A stretch of 64,000 nucleotides of DNA from Marinifilum_A sediminis. GTDB lineage: Bacteria > Bacteroidota > Bacteroidia > Bacteroidales > Marinifilaceae. Of this stretch, positions 53,622-62,808 are shown piece after piece. Below the pieces are notes generated by a model. It was given only the letters and a program-made list of their open reading frames with translations, had not been told where the DNA came from and did not search any database. Each line of letters begins with the position of its first letter. Position 1 is the stretch's first letter. The DNA lies in the NCBI GenBank assembly GCA_947496465.1, contig CANMCX010000001.1, positions 806,001 to 870,000 on the forward strand, written 5' to 3'. Position numbers and translations under genes: made by a program.

Positions 53622-53696
53622 GGTGATTGTAGCTCAGTTGGTTAGAGCGCTGGATTGTGGTTCCAGAGGTCGCCGGTTCGAAACCGGTCTTTCACC
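53622..53696 (+). tRNA. tRNA-His (anticodon GTG)
   Basis: Cloverleaf with D-arm GCTC/GAGC, anticodon stem CTGGA/TCCAG around TTGTGGT (anticodon GTG), variable loop AGGTC, T-arm GCCGG/CCGGT around TTCGAAA. The extra G-1 (53622) is encoded and faces C73, the identity signal of tRNA-His. CCA is not encoded (CCT follows). The acceptor stem GTGATTG/CTTTCAC has T5-T68 and T6-T67 as a tandem U-U mismatch. Followed by a terminator. Confidence 0.95.
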
Positions 53697-53701
53697 CTAA
53701 G

Positions 53702-53735
53702 AAAAAAAGCAAACTCAAATGAGTTTGCTTTTTTT
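53702..53735. terminator. Bidirectional terminator after tRNA-His
   Basis: 15-base perfect stem (53702-53716 with 53721-53735), loop AAAT, A-run on one side and T-run on the other. Serves the tRNA and the convergent PorV/PorQ-like gene. Confidence 0.92.
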
Positions 53736-53753
53736 ATTTTATACTGTTTTGTT

Positions 53754-54818
53754 TTAATCGAAAGAATACGAAAGGGAAAACACGTTAGAATACTTTGCAA
53801 TAGACTGATCTCCAATATCGGTTAATGCATAATCCAACCTGATTCCTTTATAATTTATCCCCAAACCAAGGTTAGGTTGAAAGGTCCACTCCGAAGTGTT
53901 ATTGAAATCAGTCTCCTCTTGAAAGTTATTTACCCCGACTCGAAGAAATATAAATTTTTTAAACGATGCCTCCACTCCCATGTGTGGATCGATACTCAAA
54001 GGATCTCCTTGTACCAAAACATTTCGTTTTCCATCAAAGGTAAGATCTGCATTAAATTCGGTTAAAATTCCAAAATTCTCAGATATTTTAAAATCCTTAC
54101 TTACTCCCAATATCAAACGAGGCAAGGTTAGTTCTGTAGAATTTTCTGGAATTTCATTACCGGTTATTGCGAACACTTCCTCTAAATCATCGGTATTAAA
54201 TACCCAGGAATTAAAAGTGCTAGAAGCATCTCTTAATACAGCAGCAAATCTCCAGTTCGATTTTTTATAAGTTGCAGATAAATCAATACCAAAACCATAA
54301 GCATTTGCAAAATCTCCAGTATGTCGGTAGATTAATTTCATATTTCCACCAACACATAATCCTTTAATTTTTGTTTGGCGAGCATAGGAAATTAAAAATG
54401 CATAATCAGCTGATGTAAAAGTTGTAATTCTGTCGTAGCGTAAATTTCCATCCTTATCTATCAATTCTAATGTATTGGGAATGTCATCAACTCCATATCG
54501 TATCAAACTTAATCCAAGTGCACTTTCTTTGTTCAATTTAATTGCAAACCCCAGATAATCATAGGTAGACAATCCTCCAAAGTACTCCGAGTGCATTACT
54601 GATGCATCGTACTTATTTTGAAGATCAACAAGGGATGAAGGATTCCAATAGGCAGCTTCTACCGTACTTTGGCTAGCAATGCTGGAATTCCCCATAGCAA
54701 AAGATCGTGCTCCAACTCCAATAGACAGAAATTCGTTACTATAAGTTGGCGCTGAAGTTTGTCCTTGTGCAAGACTGCAATAAAAACAAATAATTAAGAG
54801 AGTTACTACTATTCGCAT
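53754..54818 (-). CDS. PorV/PorQ-family outer membrane protein (type IX secretion)
   Basis: 354 residues from the ATG at 54818, which opens the signal peptide (MRIVVTLLIICFYCSLAQGQ). The longer frame starting at 54908 is a TTG extension without a signal. The mature N-terminus has FLSIGVGARSFAMGNSSIA and the AAYWNPSSL motif of the PorV/PorQ family (FadL-like barrel), ending in a C-terminal strand NVFSLSYSFD. PorV carries cargo to the attachment complex of the type IX system, but this family also includes other members, so the specific role is not fixed. Confidence 0.85.
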   Translation of the reverse strand: MRIVVTLLIICFYCSLAQGQTSAPTYSNEFLSIGVGARSFAMGNSSIASQSTVEAAYWNPSSLVDLQNKYDASVMHSEYFGGLSTYDYLGFAIKLNKESALGLSLIRYGVDDIPNTLELIDKDGNLRYDRITTFTSADYAFLISYARQTKIKGLCVGGNMKLIYRHTGDFANAYGFGIDLSATYKKSNWRFAAVLRDASSTFNSWVFNTDDLEEVFAITGNEIPENSTELTLPRLILGVSKDFKISENFGILTEFNADLTFDGKRNVLVQGDPLSIDPHMGVEASFKKFIFLRVGVNNFQEETDFNNTSEWTFQPNLGLGINYKGIRLDYALTDIGDQSIAKYSNVFSLSYSFD

Positions 54819-54909
54819 ATCAAATATTTCTAAGTCTGGTAAAAATAACATGCTTTTTTTAATCTCACACATACAGAGAAGATAAATAAGCAGTTTCGGA
54901 AAATTCAAT

Positions 54910-54917
54910 TATTTTTG
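54910..54917 (+). promoter_or_regulatory. Promoter -7 element of pssA
   Basis: TATTTTTG matches TAnnTTTG. It ends 26 bases before the ATG at 54944 and overlaps an alternative GTG start at 54917, which is thereby unlikely. Confidence 0.55.
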
Positions 54918-54943
54918 TGCATTACTTAACAAAACTTAGATTC

Positions 54944-55699
54944 ATGTCCGAAGCAAAAGGAATAGTCAAACATATCCCGAACACAATCACCTGTATGAAC
55001 CTTTTTTCGGGTTGTACAGCGAGTTTAATGGCAATAGAAGGTCATTTACTTAGTGCTGCTGTCTTAATCATTATAGCCGCTGTTTTCGATTTTTTTGACG
55101 GGCTGGCAGCTCGAGTACTAAAAGCCTACTCTCCTATGGGAAAAGAATTGGATTCGATTGCCGATATGGTTAGTTTTGGATTTGCTCCCGGAGTTATCGC
55201 TTTTGGATATTTAAAAATTGCCATTCTAGGCGATGTGCATGCCGATTTCAACCCTTCTGAATTAAGCAATTCCCAAATAGCATTGCTACTATCGGCTTTT
55301 ATTATTCCCATTTTTTCAGCTCTCCGACTAGCAAAGTTTAATATCGATACACGTCAGACTTCATCTTTTATTGGTGTTCCAACACCCGCCAATGCAATGT
55401 TTTGGGCATCTTTCCCAATAATTTTCTATTTTGGTAACTATCCAATAATTGAAAGCTGGTTAAGTAATCCAATCGTTATTATTATTGCAATTGTATTCAC
55501 TTCTCTTCTTTTGGTATCCGAAATTCCAATGTTCGCTCTTAAGGTGAAAAATTTAAAATGGAGAGATAATCAGCTTAGGTATCTATTCCTAATTACTCTT
55601 TTGATTCTTGCCATTCTTTTCCATTGGCTTGTCGTTCCAATGATATTAGTTGTTTACCTTTTATTTTCCCTAATAAACAATTGGTTGATTAAAAAATAA
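54944..55699 (+). CDS. pssA: CDP-diacylglycerol--serine O-phosphatidyltransferase
   Basis: 251 residues, about eight helices. The CDP-alcohol phosphotransferase motif is complete: DGLAARVLKAYSPMGKELDS, i.e. DGxxARx8Gx3Dx3D. It makes phosphatidylserine from CDP-diacylglycerol and serine. It works with cdsA and psd at 16-18 kb. Divergent from the PorV/PorQ-like gene, with 125 bases between the start codons. Confidence 0.93.
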   Translation: MSEAKGIVKHIPNTITCMNLFSGCTASLMAIEGHLLSAAVLIIIAAVFDFFDGLAARVLKAYSPMGKELDSIADMVSFGFAPGVIAFGYLKIAILGDVHADFNPSELSNSQIALLLSAFIIPIFSALRLAKFNIDTRQTSSFIGVPTPANAMFWASFPIIFYFGNYPIIESWLSNPIVIIIAIVFTSLLLVSEIPMFALKVKNLKWRDNQLRYLFLITLLILAILFHWLVVPMILVVYLLFSLINNWLIKK

Positions 55700-55711
55700 A
55701 TTCACTACTTT

Positions 55712-55753
55712 AAAAAAAAAGCCTAAAGGATAATATCCTTTAGGCTTTTTTTT
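55712..55753. terminator. Bidirectional terminator of pssA and the CPBP gene
   Basis: A run of A, GCCTAAAGGATA pairing with TATCCTTTAGGC, then a T-run. The CPBP stop codon adjoins the T-run. Confidence 0.9.
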
Positions 55754-56577
55754 CATACCAAAATTTCCCTCGACTTGAAAAACCTTTCAAAATATTTGTA
55801 GGCAAAAAATATAATAAAAATTGCACCAGTAAATACTATAACCCTATCCGTACCACTTAATCCAAACATTTCTGTCCAGGTAACTGCTTCCGGATTCATT
55901 TTCATCAAATAAAATGCCGTTCCATTATTCAAAGCATGAATAAAAATAGTAAGAGCCAACGATTTGGTTTTCCAATACAAATAGCCCATTACAATACCGA
56001 TAAAAAATGCCGACACAAATTGCCATGGATTAAAATGCATAATACCAAAAAGTACCGCCGACCAAATAATTGCCTTCCAGGGATTGTAATTTTTTAGCAT
56101 TCCGTCCAATACAATACCTCTCATCAAAATTTCTTCCAGAATTGGCGCTGCAACAGCTATGGTTATAAGTCCCCACAAATTATCCTGAGCCATATCTTTA
56201 AAAAGTTCCATTAACCACTCAGGGGCTGGAACCCAACTTGTAATTTCTACATTTACAATCAACATAGCCAATGTAATAATCACAACAGCAGGTAAAATTG
56301 CCAAAGGGAAAGATTTGAATAATAAAGTATTCTCATTTTTGGGGTTTTTCTTCCACCATATTCTGGTAACAAAAATCAAGATAATGAATGGCACTGCATA
56401 ATTAATAAAGCTCATGGGTCCTTTTAAAGTATCACCTAGTGCCAACTGAATAAGCCCCACTGGTAGACTATACCCAATTACAATTATTAGCAATATCCCA
56501 ATTATTCCCCATCCTTGTTTTACAGTTGGATAAGCTGATCTCTCAGCCTCAATAGTATATTCTTCCTTTTCAATCAT
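55753..56577 (-). CDS. CPBP family intramembrane metalloprotease
   Basis: 274 residues, about eight helices. The three active-site motifs are visible: EEILMRG (EExxxR), HFNPWQF and HALNN. Related to Rce1 and bacteriocin-processing proteases; the substrate is unknown. The ATG overlaps the stop of the DUF3857 gene by four bases, so translation is coupled and the two products may act together. Confidence 0.85.
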   Translation of the reverse strand: MIEKEEYTIEAERSAYPTVKQGWGIIGILLIIVIGYSLPVGLIQLALGDTLKGPMSFINYAVPFIILIFVTRIWWKKNPKNENTLLFKSFPLAILPAVVIITLAMLIVNVEITSWVPAPEWLMELFKDMAQDNLWGLITIAVAAPILEEILMRGIVLDGMLKNYNPWKAIIWSAVLFGIMHFNPWQFVSAFFIGIVMGYLYWKTKSLALTIFIHALNNGTAFYLMKMNPEAVTWTEMFGLSGTDRVIVFTGAIFIIFFAYKYFERFFKSREILV

Positions 56578-58508
56578 TTTTCTGAAATATTTTTATCCTT
56601 TTTTATTACAATTTGTGAATTTAGAATTTTAGACATTTGACCATACAGCTCTCTAAAATTTGAATAAAACTTTTTGGTAAACGAAGCATTTTTTATTTCA
56701 AATATCGTTCTGAATTTTAATTCATTATTCGATTTCTGACTAACAAAAGTGAATTTACCTGTATCTCCAGGAAGTTTAATGGTTTTTGATCCCGGAAACT
56801 CTTCAAAATAATACCCATCAGGAATCTTAACACTTATCACTACTGATTTATAACGCAGATAATTAAAATCGATACGATATTGTCTTGTTTCTTCCAAAAA
56901 TGGATTCTTTTTTGATAGTTCGGGAAATGCATTAAAATATATTACATCCGAACTCTTATCCCACTCGTAATCTAGGGGCATATTTGCAGATATAATTATT
57001 GGCTTACTAAGCTCTACACCATTTTTCACCTCTACCGAATCTTCTACCAATTCAAATATCGAAGGATCGACAACTTGTCTTAATCGATCTTCTATACTGT
57101 TCTCGGTCATTTCGCGTCTGGTATTTGCGGCATAATATCCTAATTCCTGAACCTGAAGTTTACAGGATGGAGAATCTAAATCTTTTAAATTATATGAAAG
57201 TGTAACCAGTTGACGTGACTTTGAAAAAGGAACTATTTTTTCCCACCTAGGATTCTTCTTATTTAATACAAAAGCATAATAATTTAAATCTCTTTCACTT
57301 AAAAGTTGGTATGGTCTGTAAGGAGAAGTTGCATCTAAGAACAAAACCTTATTATAAATCTTAACACAAGCCAAAACTTGATTAAACTGACTCATTAACG
57401 GATATTCCTTCTGCAACAAGCCTAAATTATTAGTTCGCGAAAGAGCCGGATCACAATCTATACCAGCCTCTCTAAGCAGCAACACCAACAAAAAGTTAAT
57501 TTCCGAATTGCTGGCTACTTTTTCTTCTAAAATTACATTTGGTGATTGTCGTGGATAAATTCTATATTTTTTATTCCATTTCAAACTTGTCCTTACAAAA
57601 TCATATACTTTTTCTATTTTTTCCCAATTGTTTTCACTGCCATCCAAAATTTGCTCCAATTTCTTTTTAGCAAATCCTTTTCGCCCAAGTAAATCAATTT
57701 TCGAAAGATAATCCCTAGATAATTTTTCCCAACTAGAAAGAGCCGTAACAAATTCCAGCTGATTCATTTCATCTCTTTTATAGTATCCAGCCAACTGAAA
57801 TCTTAACTGCTCCACAAAATCAAGATAATTATTCACATATGCTTCCTTTTTTATTGATGTAAGATAAGTGAGAATCCATTCATTTGCATTTTCATTTCCA
57901 TACTTTAAGCTAACTCTATCCCCAAACATTACCATATTGTATCGAAACGATTCGGGTATATTTACTTTAATGGAACTGTAATTTGTAGGAATATCGGATT
58001 GAAAATACCATGTATCCAAATAGGAGTAAAACTTAGAGTTCAGGGTATATTTATACTCGATAATTGAACCTACTTTTACCGATGGCATACCAAAGCGAGT
58101 TTCACCATAGTTCTCGTTTACATCTACAGTGAAAACTGATTTCCCTGAAAGATCGGAAACCATTTTTTTACCATCTGCATCAAAATTAATGGTCTGACCT
58201 TTTACATTGGAAATATTTTCGATTCCATCTTTACGATAAAAAGGCAATTCGATATCGGCATATTTTAAGCCTTCTTCTTTTAATATTTTTATTCGAACAT
58301 GATAGAAATAACGGATCATAGAATAATTAACATCCACATTACATGTTCTACTTAAAATAACAGCTACAGCCCCCTTTTCATAGGAACATTCGGTAAGTTC
58401 AATTTCTTCTTTACTGTATTTGCCGTACTTAATTCCTTTTGCCTTAGATGATACCGTGCAAAAATTTACAAACAATACAATAAAACAAACATTATAAATT
58501 GTTTTCAT
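56574..58508 (-). CDS. DUF3857/transglutaminase-like exported protein
   Basis: 644 residues from the ATG at 58508, chosen because it opens a signal peptide (MKTIYNVCFIVLFVNFC). N-terminal part of DUF3857 type (YFYHVRIKILKEEGLKYADI) and a transglutaminase-like core (about 300-420) with RQSPNVILEEKVASNSEINF and the DATSPYRPYQ region. The catalytic cysteine of the fold is not clear: the expected helix start reads SNSEINFLL, so a papain-like triad may be absent. Periplasmic. Couples to the CPBP gene. Confidence 0.78.
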   Translation of the reverse strand: MKTIYNVCFIVLFVNFCTVSSKAKGIKYGKYSKEEIELTECSYEKGAVAVILSRTCNVDVNYSMIRYFYHVRIKILKEEGLKYADIELPFYRKDGIENISNVKGQTINFDADGKKMVSDLSGKSVFTVDVNENYGETRFGMPSVKVGSIIEYKYTLNSKFYSYLDTWYFQSDIPTNYSSIKVNIPESFRYNMVMFGDRVSLKYGNENANEWILTYLTSIKKEAYVNNYLDFVEQLRFQLAGYYKRDEMNQLEFVTALSSWEKLSRDYLSKIDLLGRKGFAKKKLEQILDGSENNWEKIEKVYDFVRTSLKWNKKYRIYPRQSPNVILEEKVASNSEINFLLVLLLREAGIDCDPALSRTNNLGLLQKEYPLMSQFNQVLACVKIYNKVLFLDATSPYRPYQLLSERDLNYYAFVLNKKNPRWEKIVPFSKSRQLVTLSYNLKDLDSPSCKLQVQELGYYAANTRREMTENSIEDRLRQVVDPSIFELVEDSVEVKNGVELSKPIIISANMPLDYEWDKSSDVIYFNAFPELSKKNPFLEETRQYRIDFNYLRYKSVVISVKIPDGYYFEEFPGSKTIKLPGDTGKFTFVSQKSNNELKFRTIFEIKNASFTKKFYSNFRELYGQMSKILNSQIVIKKDKNISEK

Positions 58509-58714
58509 AAGATGTGGTTTAGAGCACATCAAATTAAACAAAATAAGGTGAATATTTATTCTATTAAGACGTTTACTACTTAATATAGATTGATTTTATG
58601 TAGTAATGATATATGCTTTTTTACACCTATTATCATTTAACATCACGGATATAATATCGAGAAAACAGAATCATATAATCAACTCAACAACAAAAGCTTC
58701 ACACAGATCGCATA

Positions 58715-59806
58715 TTATTTCCGATTCATCACTTCATTTTGCTTTAAAATGGCTTCCTTATGAATCATTCGAAGTAACTGAGTGGTAAATTTTTCTGATA
58801 AACCAAGACTTTTCGCCAAATCAATTCCTCTTTCTCTTACTTTTTCCCATCGCTGCAATTGAAGAATTGTCATGTTTTTTTCATGCTTGTATTCCCCGAT
58901 TTCTTCAACAATATTCATTCGTTGAGCCAACAACTCAATCAATTGAGCGTCTACCGAATCAATTTGATCACGATACTTGTCCAACTGATCAATTTCCTGA
59001 CCATCTACATCATGCAAACGACACACTAAACTACGAAGCAACTTATCCAAATCTTTAGGTGTTAATTGCTGTTCAGAATCACTTAGAGCTTCATCAGGAT
59101 TAAAATGACTTTCAATCATTAAACCATCCATATTTAAATCCATAGCTTTTTGAGCCATTTCATGAATGTATTTACGACTCCCTGCTATATGTGATGGATC
59201 ACAAATAATGGGCAGATTATGAAATCGAGACTTTAGCTCTATTGGAATTTCCCATTTGGGAATGTTTCGTAATAAGGTTTTTTCGAATGGGTAAAATCCA
59301 CGATGAATTGCAGCTAATTTAGAAATACCTGCCTTGTGAATTCTTTCCAATGCTCCAATCCATAAGTTTATATCTGGATTGATAGGATTTTTTACCATCA
59401 CAGGTACATTCATTCCTTGCAATGCACTTGCCAATTCCTGAACCGAAAAAGGATTGGATGTGGTTCTGGCTCCTACCCATAAAATATCAACATTATGGCG
59501 CAAACACATTTCCACATGCTTTGGCGAAGCCACCTCTACGGTAGTTAAAAGCCCTGTTTCAAGCTTTACTCTATTCAACCACTGAAGAGCATCAACCCCT
59601 CTTCCTTCGAACGAATTAGGACGAGTACGAGGTTTCCACACTCCTGCTCTAAATATCTTCACTTGCTCCACTTTCTTCAACTCGTTAGCTGTTGCCAACA
59701 ATTGCTCTTCCGACTCCGCACTGCAAGGTCCACTAATCACAATAGGGTGAGTATCCAACTTCTTAAACCAATTGTGTATTGGCTTAATATTATCCAAATC
59801 GCTCAT
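58715..59806 (-). CDS. Bifunctional 3-deoxy-7-phosphoheptulonate synthase / chorismate mutase
   Basis: 363 residues. DAHP synthase of the AroA type (about 1-265) with VISGPCSAESEEQL, GVWKPRTRPNSFEG, PVMVKNP and CDPSHIAGSR, and a fused AroQ-type chorismate mutase (about 270-355) starting LDKYRDQIDSVDAQLIELLAQR. It joins the first step of aromatic synthesis to the branch step toward Phe and Tyr; the mutase domain may serve as feedback sensor. No other aromatic gene lies near. Confidence 0.93.
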   Translation of the reverse strand: MSDLDNIKPIHNWFKKLDTHPIVISGPCSAESEEQLLATANELKKVEQVKIFRAGVWKPRTRPNSFEGRGVDALQWLNRVKLETGLLTTVEVASPKHVEMCLRHNVDILWVGARTTSNPFSVQELASALQGMNVPVMVKNPINPDINLWIGALERIHKAGISKLAAIHRGFYPFEKTLLRNIPKWEIPIELKSRFHNLPIICDPSHIAGSRKYIHEMAQKAMDLNMDGLMIESHFNPDEALSDSEQQLTPKDLDKLLRSLVCRLHDVDGQEIDQLDKYRDQIDSVDAQLIELLAQRMNIVEEIGEYKHEKNMTILQLQRWEKVRERGIDLAKSLGLSEKFTTQLLRMIHKEAILKQNEVMNRK

Positions 59807-60060
59807 ATTTTAAAATTTAGGCAGCACAAAATTACACTTTTAAACGAGACTGTAAAATCCTATAAAAAGAATAAATAGGTAATTATAATCCATAATTAGC
59901 TCAAAACTGAACTGTGAAAATCCTTTTTTTTAAGGTTAATATTTAAAGTAAACCCATTTGCATATAGAAACTTTTTATGATGGCATTTAAAAAATCAATA
60001 AACATTTAATTAACAGCAGCTTGTCTCTGCTGTAAAATACCACACAATTACCAAAAACAC

Positions 60061-60096
60061 CTTGATTTAAAAGGCTTTTAGATAATTCAAATCAAG
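60061..60096. promoter_or_regulatory. Nested inverted repeat, operator candidate
   Basis: CTTGATTT (60061-60068) and AAATCAAG (60089-60096) flank a second palindrome TAAAAG-G-CTTTTA (60068-60080). TTGAT and ATCAA are Fnr-type half sites but the spacing is 26 bases, not four. Confidence 0.35.
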
Positions 60097-60282
60097 TTCA
60101 TAAGTAATATCAACATCTATTACATAAAATGTTTACATTTTTCAAGCACCTTACAAAATAGCTTCTAATTGTCGCATTTTCAACATCTTAATACACCCCA
60201 CATCTACATCTTAGTAAAATCATACAAAATCAGTTCCTTAGTACAGCTTAATTATCACCTATTTCAATTCGATATATTTCTT

Positions 60283-60290
60283 TATATTTG
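60283..60290 (+). promoter_or_regulatory. Promoter -7 element of the Fe-S/NrfD module
   Basis: TATATTTG, exact consensus, 180 bases before the ATG. No TTTG at -33. Confidence 0.5.
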
Positions 60291-60470
60291 AATTACCACG
60301 CAAACGTTGGTGAAACATAAAAATTTTAAACAAGTGGCACCTTAAAGCCCTAAAAACAAAGAAAGCCCCTTCTTATTTAGAATCGTTTTAAGGAACTGCA
60401 TTTACTTTTATTTTTAGTGGGTCTTAACTGATAAAATAAGAGTTAATTTGAAAACTAACCTTATAGCATA

Positions 60471-61406
60471 ATGAAAGAAGAAACATCAAACCACAGTAGA
60501 CGAAAATTCCTGAAAAGTTTTGGTATTTCGGTTGGTGCAGCCGGTGTGGTAAGTAGCTTTTCTCTTTTGGGAGCTGCCAAAGCTGCAGCAAAACAACCTG
60601 GAGAAATGGTTAATTTGCTTACTCAAGACGGACAGTTGGTTCAAGTTGATAAAAACCAATTAAGACCTACTGTTACCGAACCTCTTAATGAACTTCAAGA
60701 AAGAGGTCGAGAAGGTATTCCTGGAAAATCCTTCGTTATGGTTATTGATTTAAGCAAATGTCGAAATGCAAGAAAATGTATGTCGGCTTGTCAGAATCAC
60801 CACCAATTAAGAGCAGACCAACACCACATTAATGTTCTTCAAATGCAGGATGCTGAACACACAGCTCCTTATTTTATGCCTAAACCATGTCAGCATTGTG
60901 ATAATCCTCCATGTACGAAAGTTTGCCCAGTAGACGCAACCTTTAAACGACAGGATGGTATTGTTTTAATTGATAATGAAAGATGTATTGGTTGTAGGTT
61001 CTGTATTGCAGCCTGCCCATATTCAGCACGTATTTTCCAATGGACCGAACCAAAGGATGCTGAGAAATACAAAGACCTAACTTATAATATTGAAGCCAAC
61101 GTTCCTCAGAAGAAAGGTACAGTTAGTAAATGTTTATTTAGTGCAGATCGACTTCGTGAAGATAAGCTTCCTTCTTGTGTTTCTGCTTGTCCTAATGGGG
61201 TTTATTATTTTGGTGATAGAAACGAAGATGCAGTTACAAACGGTACAACTGGTGAGACAGTTCGATTCTCAAATCTGATTGAAGAAAACGCAGGTTACAC
61301 TTTGATGGAAGAATTAGGAACCAAACCTCGTGTTTACTACTTACCTCCTAAAAACAGAGCATTCGAGTTTAACGGCGATTTGTTAAACGAAGAAAATCTT
61401 CACTAA
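60471..61406 (+). CDS. Tat-exported four-cluster ferredoxin-like protein with two incomplete cysteine motifs
   Basis: 311 residues. Twin-arginine signal SRRKFLKSFG (9-18) and a hydrophobic stretch to about 40. Four motifs follow: C97-x5-C103-x3-C107 (position 100 is Ala), C140-x2-C143-x4-C148-x3-C152, C172-x2-C175-x2-C178-x3-C182, and C221 with C236 and C240 (position 224 is Ser). CQHCDNPPCTKVCPVDATF closely resembles the ActB segment CQHCDNAPCENVCPVAATN. It belongs to the NrfC/DmsB-like subunits that pair with NrfD, and here acts on the periplasmic side. No molybdopterin subunit is present in the neighbourhood. Confidence 0.88.
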   Translation: MKEETSNHSRRKFLKSFGISVGAAGVVSSFSLLGAAKAAAKQPGEMVNLLTQDGQLVQVDKNQLRPTVTEPLNELQERGREGIPGKSFVMVIDLSKCRNARKCMSACQNHHQLRADQHHINVLQMQDAEHTAPYFMPKPCQHCDNPPCTKVCPVDATFKRQDGIVLIDNERCIGCRFCIAACPYSARIFQWTEPKDAEKYKDLTYNIEANVPQKKGTVSKCLFSADRLREDKLPSCVSACPNGVYYFGDRNEDAVTNGTTGETVRFSNLIEENAGYTLMEELGTKPRVYYLPPKNRAFEFNGDLLNEENLH

Positions 61407-61455
61407 AAAATCAATAAAACAACAGATAATTATTTGCCCTAAATAACTAAATCTT

Positions 61456-62796
61456 ATGAATGACTTACCAAAACAGAAAGAAAACACTCTTTCGTTTGAA
61501 AAGATAAAAAAAGACATTCTACATCCAATGCAAAACCATAAGGGTCTTGAACTTTGGCTTGTATTTCTAATAACAGTAATTAGTGTTTGTGGCTGGGCCT
61601 ACTATGTGCAATTGCGCGATGGTCTAGGAGTTACAGGCATGCGCGATTACGTTTCCTGGGGATTGTATATCGCCAACTTTGTATTTTTTGTTGCCGTCAG
61701 TTTGGTAGGAATGTTGATTTCCTCCATTCTTGGATTGCTTCGAATTGATTGGATCACTCCTATCTCGAGAATAGCCGAAATTATAGCAGTGGCATTTGTT
61801 GCTGTTGCCGGTTTAGTAATTGTACTTGATATGGGTCGCCCTGACAGAGTTTTAAACGTGATGATTCACGGTCGCTTTCAATCTCCAATTCTTTGGGATG
61901 TAACCGTAATCACAACTTACTTGACCGTTAGTGCTCTTTTATTGATTCTTCCAATGATTCCAGATTTGGCTATCTGCAAGAATGAGTTAAAAAAGGCATC
62001 TCCGATTATGAAGAAATTGTATAATATCCTGTCGTTTGGATACATCAATACTCCAGAACAGCACAAACATCTGCATAAAATGATTAGAACCTTAATGGTA
62101 CTAATTGTTCCAATTGGTTTGGCAATTCACACGGTAACCTCATGGTTGTTTGCAGCAACCTTACGTAATGGATGGGATACAACTATTTTTGGTCCTTATT
62201 TCGTTGCCGGAGCATTCGTTGCAGGTACAGCTGCTTTAATCATTGCCATGTATTTCTTTAGAGTCAATTATAAACTTCAGGATTACATCACAGATCTGCA
62301 GTTCGATAAAATGGGAAAACTTTTGGTAGCTGTTTGTTTGGTATATCTGTACTTTAACCTTAACGAATTCTTGGTTCCAGGATATAAAATGAAAACTGGT
62401 GATGATGTTCACCTAAAGGAGTTATTCTATGGTAACTGGGCAATCATGTTTTGGGCATCGCAATTACTTGGGAACATTATTCCAATTATCTTATTAGTAG
62501 GTAAAAAATTCCGTAAGCCATTACCAATAATGATTATTTCTCTTTTCATATTGGCTGGTGCTTGGTTTAAGCGTTACGTTATTGTAATTCCTACTTTATT
62601 GCATCCTCATTTACCAATACAGAATGTTCCTGAAAACTTTGTTCACTACTACCCTAGTGCAATAGAGATATCAGTAACAGTATTGAGTTTTGCTTTAGTA
62701 CTTCTAATCATTACAGTATTATCTAAAATATTCCCGGTAGTTCCTATTGTTGAAACTGCAGAAAGTAAAGGAATCGAAGTAAAAATTGATGCTTAA
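61456..62796 (+). CDS. NrfD-family quinol-interacting membrane subunit, ActC paralogue
   Basis: 446 residues, about ten membrane helices. Shares with ActC of this window: DMGRPDRV (HMGRPLLG), SPILWDVTVITTYL (SPLLWDVFAISTYF), YNILSFGY (YGFLSFGW), HTVTSWLFAAT (HSIVSSDFATS), WDTTIFGPYFVAGAFVAG (WHTTIFPPYFVSGAIFSG) and FKRYVIV (FERFVII). So it most likely oxidises menaquinol, or reduces menaquinone, in a complex with the Fe-S protein upstream. It starts 49 bases after that gene and ends 12 bases before the cytochrome. Confidence 0.9.
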   Translation: MNDLPKQKENTLSFEKIKKDILHPMQNHKGLELWLVFLITVISVCGWAYYVQLRDGLGVTGMRDYVSWGLYIANFVFFVAVSLVGMLISSILGLLRIDWITPISRIAEIIAVAFVAVAGLVIVLDMGRPDRVLNVMIHGRFQSPILWDVTVITTYLTVSALLLILPMIPDLAICKNELKKASPIMKKLYNILSFGYINTPEQHKHLHKMIRTLMVLIVPIGLAIHTVTSWLFAATLRNGWDTTIFGPYFVAGAFVAGTAALIIAMYFFRVNYKLQDYITDLQFDKMGKLLVAVCLVYLYFNLNEFLVPGYKMKTGDDVHLKELFYGNWAIMFWASQLLGNIIPIILLVGKKFRKPLPIMIISLFILAGAWFKRYVIVIPTLLHPHLPIQNVPENFVHYYPSAIEISVTVLSFALVLLIITVLSKIFPVVPIVETAESKGIEVKIDA

Positions 62797-62808
62797 ACTA
62801 AAAGAAAG

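Larger units (their letters stand above)
59807..60470. other. 664-base intergenic region before the Fe-S/NrfD module
   Basis: No gene seen. It holds TAATTTTG on the minus strand (59827-59834), a likely -7 of the DAHP synthase gene, a hairpin at 60013-60033, a nested inverted repeat at 60061-60096, and TATATTTG at 60283-60290 for the module downstream, whose leader would be about 175 bases. Confidence 0.5.

Noticed and set aside
60013..60033. Hairpin ACAGCAG/CTGCTGT as an attenuator of the DAHP synthase gene
   Set aside because: The likely promoter of that gene lies nearer to it (59827-59834), so the hairpin would not be in the transcript; there is also no T-run.
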